From Rapana venosa (lineage: Eukaryota > Mollusca > Gastropoda > Neogastropoda > Muricidae), in NCBI GenBank assembly GCA_028751875.1, contig CM054167.1, positions 30,609,824 to 30,673,823 on the forward strand: a stretch of 64,000 nt of DNA, given 5' to 3'. Both the position numbers and the translations under genes were made by a program. Under the pieces are notes generated by a model. It did no database searches. It was not told the origin of the DNA and saw only the letters and a list, made by a program, of their open reading frames with translations. Below, in pieces: positions 57,318 to 64,000 of the stretch (within the stretch, counting starts at the first letter, position 1; every line of letters starts with the position of its first letter).

Positions 57318-57569
57318 AGTGATATCATAAGAGGGGTTAAAAAAGTTCTCTCTCAGTCTCTGTCTGTCTGTCTGTCTCTCAATGTTTCAGAGACACAGCA
57401 CTAAAATCCAGCATCACTCAGTCAAGAACGCTATTACAAGTTCCCCTTCCTGTTACTAAGTCCAAGTGTGGTCAGTTCCTGCTATAATTAGCTCTAGCTG
57501 GTCTGGGATGGGATGGAATAGATAGCAGCTGAGAGCAGCTGTAACAGTGAAAGTGGGAGAAACTGACAG

Positions 57570-57830
57570 CTGTAGAGACCATCCCCAACAAAATGGGTAA
57601 AACAAGTATTCTGGCTAACCTGGAATCTTTCTCTTTGAATTTTGATGATTCAGAGACCATCCCCAGCAAAATGGATAAGGAAGCATTCTGTCTTACCTGG
57701 AGTCTTTCTCTTTGAATTTTGATGTTTCATAGACCATCCCCAGCAAAATGGGTAGAAAAAGAAATTCTCTCTTACTTGGAGTCTTTCTCTTTGAATTTTG
57801 ATGTTTCAGAGACCATCCCCAGCAAAATGG
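57570..57830 (+). repeat. 78-bp tandem repeat overlapping the FBXW5 start codon
   Basis: Four copies of a unit ending in CAGAGACCATCCCCAGCAAA ATGG, with ATG at 57593, 57671, 57748 and 57827 (spacings 78, 77, 79). Each unit also contains a TCTTTCTCTTTGAATTTTGA stretch that looks like a polypyrimidine/acceptor region. More diverged copies occur at about 55700, 55780 and 55842 on the other side of the LINE. The last copy contains the ATG taken as the FBXW5 start. Confidence 0.88.
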
Positions 57831-58012
57831 GTGAGCAGAGTGCAGGACAACAGACGGTAGAGTTGATGGATCTGCCCGACTCTCTGCTGTTGGAGACGTT
57901 TTTTTATTTGCCTGCTGGAGACTTGGCATCTCTTGCGCAGACGTGTTCTCGTTTCAGCCGCATCACAAGAGACGAGTTGCTGTGGAAGCTGGTTTTCCAT
58001 CGGCGCTTCAAG
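57827..58012 (+). CDS. FBXW5: FBXW5 exon 1 (F-box)
   Basis: 62 codons from MGEQSAGQQTVELM to the F-box end KLVFHRRFK. The donor is AAG|GTGATG, phase 0. Hydrophobic and Leu-Pro positions of the F-box (LPDSLLLETFFYLPAGDLAS, then CSRFSRITRDELLWK) are intact. An upstream in-frame ATG at 57719 would add 36 residues translated from the 78-bp repeat and is less likely. Confidence 0.93.
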
Positions 58013-58164
58013 GTGATGAGTGTGTTGCATGGTCATGAATTTGGTGAACTGTTTTAGTTTTGATTTATGTTTTGAAAAGATCGGGTGAATGTATTGTATT
58101 TATAATTGATATAGAAGTTTTGTTTTCAAATAATTGTATGTGTCGTTGTGTGTGCTTGTGTGTT

Positions 58165-58196
<32 letters not shown>

Positions 58197-59671
58197 GGAG
58201 TGTGTGTGTGTAGTGTGTGTGTGTGATAGGTGTGTTTGTGTGTGTGTGTGATGTATATGTTTTGTTATTGTGTGTGTGTGTGTGATATGTTTGTGTTTGT
58301 ATGTGTGTGGTGATGTGTGCCTGCCTGCCTGTGGTTATTTCACAGTGTGCATACTGTAATTGTTCATGCTCACACACAGAACACACACAGACACACACAC
58401 AGAATGATGCGCGTTGCGTTCGTGAACTGCTGACCCAGGTTAAAATCTTATTTAAGAGCATTTTCCTCTGGAGTTAACATCAGTGCTGACTTCTTCCCCC
58501 CCCCCCCTCCCCCTCCCCCCCCTCCCATAGTCCTTCAGATGAGACTGTAAACCGAAATGCATACAGAACATCTTGCACATATGTTAAAACCTGTTCCGCT
58601 TTTCGGAAGAGTAGGCTATTTTGTGCCAGTGGGAAACAGATGACAAAATTTACAAAACTGCATACACACAGTGACTAGATGTAAAGAAAAAAAAAAGCAC
58701 TTGAGTGCTTATTCCATTATCCTCGAAAGAAAAGAATAAAATATATTTAAAATAAAATCAAATCAAATCAATACACCGTCAATCAACATGTTACAATCTC
58801 ACGCGTGTCGTTGCTGTCCTCTGCAGATTCCTCAGTCTGTGCCAAGGCGTCCCGGAGCGACGTCGTGGCGCTCGGAATACCGGCGCCTGCGAGAAGAGAC
58901 CCCTGCAGTGCTGTGTGAGGAGCTGACCAAACACCGAGACCAGGTGCTGCACGTCAGCTTTTCCCACAACGGGGAGATGTTCGCCACCTGCTCCAAAGAC
59001 GCCAGGATTCTGGTGAGTCTTCTGCCCAGTGTTCTCCTTGACAATAATAATAATAATAATGATAGGTAAAGGTAAAGGAGTCCCATAACCTATAAGGTCG
59101 TAAGGGAGCGAGGCGTCAGAGACCTCACTTCTCTAGATGCCAGCATATTAGTGAGGGCAGTGGCACCCATCTCCTCTCCCTCGCTGCTTTACCTTCCCTG
59201 ACCCTAAAGAGGGCAAGGTACCCATTTACAGCTGGGTGAACTGGGGGAACTGTACTGAAGCCAAGGCTGTGCGCAAACGGTCACCCATCCAACTGGTAAC
59301 CACGCTCGACGCTGCTTAACTTGGCTGGGGGAAAGCGAGTGCTCCGACCACTGAGCTATCCCGTCCCCACTATGCAATAATAATGATAATGAAGGGAACG
59401 TATATAGCACTATATTAGGTTGAATGCATGCGCTTTGATTTGTCTTTGCAAGATATAGCGCTATGTAAGTTCCATTTATTATTATTATTATTGTTTATTA
59501 TATCTTGCAAGAGACAAATCAAAGCGCTTGCATTCAACCTATTCTTGCACAGTCATGCAACCAATAACAAACAATCAACAGTTTAAGAAAACAGATATAT
59601 TACAAACATGGTACACTGCAGACCAAATCTATGAAATAAAAATTACAATAGTCAAAGCCGGTTTTTTCAAA

Positions 59672-59762
<91 letters not shown>

Positions 59763-62738
59763 CATATTGTGATGGATCAGTCTTCTTCTTCTGCTTCTTT
59801 TTCGTCGAACGCTCAGACAGTTACTATTGTTGTCTGTTATATGAGCGAAAATGCATCACGCTGCCGTTAAGCACCTGACAAGTCAGGCCCAGAGCATCCA
59901 ACTTCAGCATAAGAGAGATTTGTTGTCTTTTAAGTTCTTTCTGGAAAAAAGGCAGGAGAATGGACCAAGAAGGCAGAAAATAGACAAGAAGGAGATGACA
60001 GGAAGAAAAGCAGCGAGGCAGAAACAAAAAGAGTGATAGAAAAGAGGACATTTCTCGCACAGAATTTGCAGAAGGTGGGGATTCTGTTTATACTGACAGG
60101 CCCCCGGCATCTCTATGGGGGATGAGGGATCAGTGAGGGTGGGGTAGTAGTGGTGGTATTGTTAGTGGAGTGTGGTGAAATATGTGGACTGTTATGACGT
60201 GTGTGTCTTCGTTTTAAAGTCTGTTCACTAGAGATTCTGTATGTATGGGGGGTTTTGTTTGATTTTTTTAATTTTGAGGATAATGGAATAAGCACTCACG
60301 TGCTTTTTCATAACCAGTCCCTGTGTGCATGCAGTTTTTGTAAAATTTTGTCATCAGTTCCCCACCAGCACACAGTGGCTTACTGTTCTGAAAAAATGGA
60401 ATAGGTTTTAACGTGTGCACAAGATGTTCTGCACACGGGACCTCAGGTTATAGTCTCATCCAGAGAACTTTTGGGGGTAGTGGAGTCAGCACTGATGTTA
60501 ATTCCAGGGCGAAAATACCCCCTTGAAGGGGATTGGAACCCGGGTCAGCAGATCACAAGCGCAATGCACAATGCTGTAACCAACCAGGCCATCCCATGTG
60601 TGTGTGTCTTTGGTTTAACATTCACTAAAAAGGGATTTTAAAATTATTAAAATTTTTTTTTTTTTTATCGAGGATGATGGAACAAGCACTCGTGTGCTTT
60701 TCTCATTTGCTTTTTTTACATCCAGTCCCCGTGTGTATGCGGTCTTGTAAATTCTGTCATCTGTTCCCACTGGCACACAATGGCCTACTCTTACGAAAAG
60801 CGGAACGGGATTTAACGTGCGCGCAAGATGTTCCGCGCGCGTTCGCACATGGGGGGAGGGGAGGGGGGATATTAGAGTCTGTGTGTGTGATTGCGCAAAT
60901 ACATGTGTGCTTGCGCGCATGTGTGTGTGTACACGTGCCTGCGTGTGTGTACGTACATGTGCATGCATGTGTGTGTGTACATACATGTGCCTGCATGTGT
61001 GTGTGTATTACATACACGTGCGTGCATGTGTGTGACTCAGGTGTGGAACTCAGCGAGCCCCAGTACACTGCGGTTCTCGGCGAACATGACGAAGAGTTCA
61101 ACTGGCGTTACTCGCAGTTTTCCCAGTTCAACCAGACAGACACCCTGCTCCTCGTGTCTGGAGTCTTCCATGGCAACATGACCACGTCCGGAGAAATCGC
61201 TGTCTTCGATTTAACTGGTGAGAGAGAGGGAGGGAGGGAGAGTAGAGGGAGAGGGGGAGAGAGAGAGGGGGAGTAGAGGGAGAGGGGAGAGAGAGGGAGG
61301 GAGAGGGGGAGAGAGAGGGTGAGTGAGAGAGAGGGAGGGAGAGTAGAGGGAGGGAGAGTAGAGGGAGAGGGGGAGGAGAGAGAGAGAGGGACGGAGAGAG
61401 AGAGGAGACAGACAGACAAACAGACAGGCAGACAGGCATGGAGAAAGAGAGAGCGAGAGAGAGAGAAAATCCCCATTTTTTGACAGGATTTATCTGCCAT
61501 GTAAATCATTATTTTTGACAAAACTTTCTGTTCTATGTAAACGCTATTTTTGACAACACTTTCTGTTCGATGTAAACACTCATTTTGACAAAACTTTCTG
61601 TTCTATGTAAACACTATTTTTGACAAACGTTCTGTTCTATGTAAGCGCTATTTTGGGGGAAACTTATATGCCATGTAAACACTATTTTTGGCAAACTTTA
61701 TCGGCCATGTAAATCCCTGTTAACTATTTTTGATAAACTTTATCTGGCATGCAAATAACTTTTTTTGATGGTGTCTGTTATTTTGAGGGAATTCCAGTTG
61801 AATGTATGCCTTTTGTGTGTGTGTGTGTGTGCATGTGTGTGTGTTTATGTGTAAATTTCATATCTGTTAATCTTATTTGTAGTCAGTTGCATGCGTGTAA
61901 ATGATTTAAATGTAAGTGCTTCGAGTTGTTGCTTTACAAGATTCAGTGCTAGGCCTAGATATAAATTCCACTCGTCATCATCATCATCGTCGTCGTCATC
62001 GTCATCATCATCATCATCAGGATTATTATTATTATCATTATTATTATTATTATTATTATCATTATTATTATTATTATTATCATCACATATATCAAGCGGA
62101 AACCCGCACATCTCCCCGAAAGTCTCCCCCTATACACATCTCAATTCTCTCACTTTAAAGAAAAGACCACACAGTCATCGGCCTCAAGATAAAGGGCAGG
62201 CTGAAGAATTGGGAACATTCCAAGCATACCACTGCATTGGACTTCCTGCACTGTGTACGAAACGCTACTTTTGACAAACGTTTTTTTTTTTTTTTTTTAG
62301 TCTGATGAATGACGTTTGACCTCATTCTAATCATTGTGTGACATTTAGGGAAACAAATACAGTTGCAGACATGAAAAAAAAAAAAAAAGGGTGGCGCTGC
62401 GCTTGTGGCGACGCGTTCTCCCGCTCTCCCCGGGGAGAGCAGCCCGAATTTCATGGAGAGAAATCTGCCGTGACTTAAAGTGGTATGAAATGAAATCTGA
62501 GCGCTTTGATTTGTTGCTTTACAAGATTCAGCGCTATATAAATTCCATACATTATTATTATTATTATTATTATTATTCTCATTGGTTTGGGGTTGTGGCA
62601 GACTTCAAGGTGCAGTGCCGCGTGACGAACAAGCCCTACGACGTTTTCGGCTGTTGGTACGACAACCAGCACCTCTTCTCGGGCTCCCTCTACTGGACGG
62701 GCCGACTGCAGTCCATCTCCGCTCTCTGGCTCAACAAG
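57827..62738 (+). CDS. FBXW5: F-box/WD repeat protein 5 orthologue, 5' part (exons 1-4)
   Basis: A spliced gene. Exons: 57827-58012, 58827-59012, 61041-61217 and 62602-62738, all with GT-AG borders, continuing beyond the window. The product aligns in order with vertebrate FBXW5. The F-box is at residues 14-58 (LPDSLLLETFFYLPAGDLAS and on). The linker has VPRRPGATSWRSEYRRL. The first WD repeat is DQVLHVSFSHNGEMFATCSK. Then come NWRYSQFSQFNQTDTLLLVS and NKPYDVFGCW. About 230 residues are covered; the human protein is 566. In vertebrates FBXW5 is a substrate receptor of SCF and CUL4-DDB1 ubiquitin ligases, with reported targets SAS-6, TSC2 and EPS8. The same biochemical role here is inference. 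Exon 3 shows a one-base frame problem near 61047-61057. The ATG at 57827 was chosen because it leads directly into the F-box, as in orthologues. Confidence 0.93.
58126..58400 (+). repeat. GT and GA microsatellite in FBXW5 intron 1
   Basis: (GT)n with a GAGAGAGA run and ATGT variants. Long open frames on the minus strand are repeat translations. Confidence 0.88.
58404..58742 (+). mobile_element. SINE-A variant 2 in FBXW5 intron 1
   Basis: Starts within the head (GATGCGCGTTGCGTTCGTGA, CTGACCCAGGTTAAAATC). A C-rich expansion (58495-58526) sits at the same internal site as in other copies. The 3' end is TTATTCCATTATCCTCGAAA. Confidence 0.88.
58827..59012 (+). CDS. FBXW5: FBXW5 exon 2 (linker and WD repeat 1)
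   Basis: 62 codons, phase 0 at both ends. The acceptor is TCCTCTGCAG|ATT and the donor CTG|GTGAGT. It encodes IPQSVPRRPGATSWRSEYRR and HRDQVLHVSFSHNGEMFATC followed by SKDARIL, the first WD blade. Confidence 0.94.
59066..59370 (-). mobile_element. SINE-B in FBXW5 intron 2
   Basis: Plus order starts GGTAAAGGTAAAGGAGTCCC, runs through CCCATCTCCTCTCCCTCGCT and CGGTCACCCATCCAACTGGT and CACGCTCGACGCTGCTTAAC (reversed 5S-like block), and ends CCACTGAGCTATCCCGTCCC (reversed tRNA-like A box). It lies in an AAT-repeat tail, with AATAATAATGATA-like sequence on both sides. Confidence 0.92.
59390..59665. mobile_element. CR1/L2-like LINE 3' tails, head-to-head
   Basis: A tail in plus orientation (TTGCAAGATATAGCGCTATG, 59450-59490) is followed by one in minus orientation (TATCTTGCAAGAGACAAATC, 59505 onward, continuing to ATCTATGAAATAAAAATTAC). 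The minus part matches the 3' untranslated region at 35145-35330. The pair could form a hairpin. Confidence 0.72.
59675..59760. repeat. CA microsatellite
   Basis: Uninterrupted (CA)n of about 85 bases in FBXW5 intron 2. Confidence 0.92.
59785..60120 (+). mobile_element. family-E repeat in FBXW5 intron 2
   Basis: A short CTTCTTCTTCTGCTTC tract is followed by TCGAACGCTCAGACAGTTAC, GAGCGAAAATGCATC, GTTAAGCACCTGACAAGTC and, uninterrupted, the far end CACAGAATTTGCAGAAGGTG and TGTTTATACTGACAGGC. This is the most complete copy in the window. Confidence 0.78.
60270..60600 (-). mobile_element. SINE-A variant 2 in FBXW5 intron 2
   Basis: Plus order starts TTTTGAGGATAATGGAATAA and ends AACCAACCAGGCCATCCCA, the reversed head. 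Diverged but collinear with the family. Confidence 0.87.
60662..60876 (-). mobile_element. SINE-A, 5'-truncated, in FBXW5 intron 2
   Basis: TTATCGAGGATGATGGAACA to GCGCGTTCGCACATGG, then a G-rich break. A small insertion TTCTCATTTGC is present near 60701. Confidence 0.87.
60880..61036 (+). repeat. GT-rich microsatellite before exon 3
   Basis: Irregular GTGTGTGTGTACATACATG units running up to the exon 3 acceptor at 61040. The acceptor thus lacks a normal polypyrimidine tract and relies on GT-rich sequence, the same region as the frame anomaly. Confidence 0.85.
61041..61217 (+). CDS. FBXW5: FBXW5 exon 3, with apparent 1-base frameshift
   Basis: The acceptor is GTGACTCAG|GTG and the donor ACTG|GTGAGAG. 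The phase-0 start gives VWN, completing the WD signature (ILVW), but the conserved remainder (EPQYTAVLGEHDEEFNWRYS and on to SGEIAVFDLT) lies one frame away. The exon is 177 bases, where a length of 3n+1 is needed to join exon 2 (phase 0) to exon 4 (phase 1). One missing base near 61047-61057 explains both facts. Confidence 0.88.
61218..61472 (+). repeat. GAGAGG polypurine tract after exon 3
   Basis: GAGAGGGAGGGAGAGTAGAGG-type repeats begin directly at the exon 3 donor, then GACAGACAGAC and GAGAGC. The long minus-strand Ser/Pro/Leu frames are repeat translations. Confidence 0.9.
61473..61772 (+). repeat. 35-bp minisatellite in FBXW5 intron 3
   Basis: About eight copies of a unit TTTTTGACAAAACTTTCTGT TCTATGTAAACACTA, at about 61475, 61510, 61546, 61582, 61617, 61650, 61685 and 61730. 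Later copies are more degenerate. One isolated further copy (CGCTACTTTTGACAAACG) is at about 62262. Confidence 0.88.
61920..62095 (+). repeat. LINE/SINE-C type tail and ATC/ATT microsatellite
   Basis: TTGTTGCTTTACAAGATTCA precedes AGTGCTAGGCCTAGATATAA ATTCC and then (ATC)n and (ATT)n. This is the retroposon tail module with an expanded trinucleotide run. Confidence 0.8.
62385..62580 (+). mobile_element. SINE-C 3' half with LINE-like tail
   Basis: GGTGGCGCTGCGCTTGTGGC, CTCTCCCCGGGGAGAG, CTGCCGTGACTTAAAGTGG, then CTGAGCGCTTTGATTTGTTG and CAGCGCTATATAAATTCCAT with (ATT)n. It links the SINE-C module to the tail shared with the CR1/L2-like LINE and lies just upstream of FBXW5 exon 4. Confidence 0.82.
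62602..62738 (+). CDS. FBXW5: FBXW5 exon 4
   Basis: The acceptor is GTGGCAG|ACTTCAAG and the donor AACAAG|GTACGG. Two bases complete a split Asp codon, followed by 45 codons: FKVQCRVTNKPYDVFGCWYD and later FSGSLYWTGRLQSISALWLN. The NKPYDVFGCW block is nearly invariant in this family. The next exon is not within the window. Confidence 0.93.
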
Positions 62739-62774
62739 GTACGGATGACGCACATTCACATTAATAGTAATAAA

Positions 62775-62850
62775 TAATAATAATAATAATGTATGGAACT
62801 TATATAGCGCTGAATCTTGTAAAGCAACAAATCAAAGCGCTCAGATGACT
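62775..62850 (-). mobile_element. isolated retroposon tail after exon 4
   Basis: (AAT)n then GGAACTTATATAGCGCTGAA TCTTGTAAAGC and CAAAGCGCTCAGATGACTT, the reverse of the SINE-C tail. Confidence 0.75.
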
Positions 62851-62862
62851 TAAAAATTTTTT

Positions 62863-63072
62863 TTTTTATCAAGGATAATGGAATAAGCACTCATGTGCTT
62901 TTTTACATCCAGTCCCCGTGTGTATGCGGTTTTGTAAATTTTGTCATCTGTTCCCACCGGCATACAATGGCCTACTCTTTTGAAAAGCGGAACAGGATTT
63001 AACGTGCGCAAGGTGTTCTGCATGCGTTCGCTCACTGGACCTCAGTTTGTAGTCTCATCCGAAGGATTAGTG
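62863..63072 (-). mobile_element. SINE-A, 5'-truncated
   Basis: Plus order TTATCAAGGATAATGGAATA to GTAGTCTCATCCGAAGGATT, then unrelated sequence. Same truncation zone as several other copies. Confidence 0.88.
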
Positions 63073-63194
63073 ACACTCCTCCACCATGAAGTGACTTTTT
63101 GCTTTGCACCTGACCCACTTTTCTGCTAGAAGCCATTTTAGGTAGGTGGGGGGTCAGGATGTTATTTTGAGGTTTTGATTGATTATAGAACTAC

Positions 63195-63621
63195 GGCTGT
63201 TGTTCTACCTTGTAGTACTTCTCCACTGGTTGCCTGTGCCACAGAGAGTAAAGTACAAGATCAGTACCCTCTGTTACAAATGTCTCCACAAAACAGCGTC
63301 CTCCTATCTCTGTGAATGTCTTCACCTGTACACTCCTTCTTGTTCCCTCTGCTCTGCTGCGGATACCCTGTGCTTACGAGTACCTAGATTTAACCAATCC
63401 ACTGTTGGCCGTCGCTTTTTCTCTATTTCTGGTCCATCAATCTTGAATGACCTCTCTCTCTCCCTTTGTGAAAAGCCTACTTACAACAGCTTTAAATCCA
63501 GCCTCAAACATACCTATTTCAAACCTAAGATTTTTCCCTCTTGTTTCATCTCATATATGTCCTTATTTTTAACAGCTAAAATTCCATCACCCTGCTGAAA
63601 TGTAGAACCTCTGTGTGTGTG

Positions 63622-63656
<35 letters not shown>

Positions 63657-63780
63657 TTGAATTTGTTAAAATATTGTTAATCATTGTTGGTTGCACTGTA
63701 GGAGCGGATTGAATGCAAGTGCTCTGATTTGCATTTGCAAGATATAGCACTATATACATTTTATTTATTATTATTATTGA
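63195..63780 (+). pseudogene. CR1/L2-like LINE 3' end
   Basis: Encodes the polyprotein C-terminus: LHWLPVPQRVKYKISTLCYK, CLHKTASSYLCECLHLYTPS, CLRVPRFNQSTVGRRFFSIS and ending FKPKIFPS. It is followed by a short untranslated region with (GT)n at 63614-63652 and the tail AAGATATAGCACTATATACA plus (ATT)n. It is closely related to the minus-strand copy at 35125-37515 but lacks the insertion found there. Confidence 0.88.
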
Positions 63781-64000
63781 AATATCAAGGCATAAGTTTG
63801 TGTCCTTTTGCTTTAAAACATGTTTAAAAATACCCCAAGTCCTCATTCTGACCACCTATTACGATGCTAAACTTGTCAATTTCTCATTTTGTCACTTTCC
63901 GCAGTCTATCATTTCAATTTGTAATATTTGTTCATAGAAATGTCCGATTTTCAATCTGTCTTTCGCATTGAATAGTCTTACTGTGGGGGCTAGTTGGCCT
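63780..64000. other. FBXW5 intron 4 remainder, no feature seen
   Basis: AT-rich unique sequence to the window end. No candidate exon 5 is recognised. Confidence 0.5.

Overview
The window is non-coding-rich animal genomic DNA. It holds the 5' part of one spliced protein gene, several tRNA-derived SINE families, non-LTR retrotransposon remains, a broken mariner and very large simple-sequence arrays. Intron/exon structure with GT-AG borders, SINEs with polymerase III boxes and CR1/L2-like and RTE-like LINEs all indicate a metazoan. The repeat style (5S-like SINE head matching invertebrate 5S rRNA, microsatellite-rich introns) suggests a marine invertebrate such as a mollusc. That placement is inference; no species can be named. 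I see no rRNA gene, no functional tRNA gene, no CRISPR and no bacterial-type operon.

Layout. 1-610: GA-rich, poly-G, poly-C and CA tracts. 611-5215: a short flank, then a polypurine minisatellite built on a GGGACATGGAAGA core. 5216-16980: mostly unique AT-rich DNA with four degenerate tandem repeats, two tRNA/5S-chimeric SINEs (SINE-B), one SINE-A fragment, a GAA tract and long GT tracts. 16981-32825: a second copy of the 611-4510 segment running into about 12 kb more of the same polypurine satellite. 32826-37640: SINEs and a CR1/L2-like LINE with nested insertions. 38515-40490: mariner-family transposase relic split by two later insertions. 40640-50060: dense nested SINEs and family-E repeats around a decayed LINE (42.6-43.9 kb). 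52182-55435: a candidate DNA element with near-perfect ~32-bp terminal inverted repeats and an iterated ~20-bp internal motif. 55867-57317: 5'-truncated RTE-like LINE with target-site duplication. 57570-57830: a 78-bp tandem repeat that repeats a start-codon context. 57827-62738 and beyond: exons 1-4 of an FBXW5 orthologue (F-box plus first WD repeats). 63195-63780: 3' end of a second CR1/L2-like LINE copy.

How parts relate. The LINE 3' tails (GCGCTATATAAATTCCAT followed by ATT repeats) recur at the 3' end of SINE-C, pointing to LINE-driven SINE mobilisation. SINE-A and SINE-C have different tRNA heads but the same central block (TCGGATGAGAC...AAACC). Family-E repeats carry a TTC/GAA tract at one end and may seed polypurine arrays. 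The very long open frames across the polypurine arrays (up to 1640 codons on the minus strand) are an effect of base composition and are not reported as genes. Several stretches (20.9-21.8 kb, 42-45 kb) show homopolymer-inflated sequence and may be poorly polished, so small frameshifts should be read with caution.
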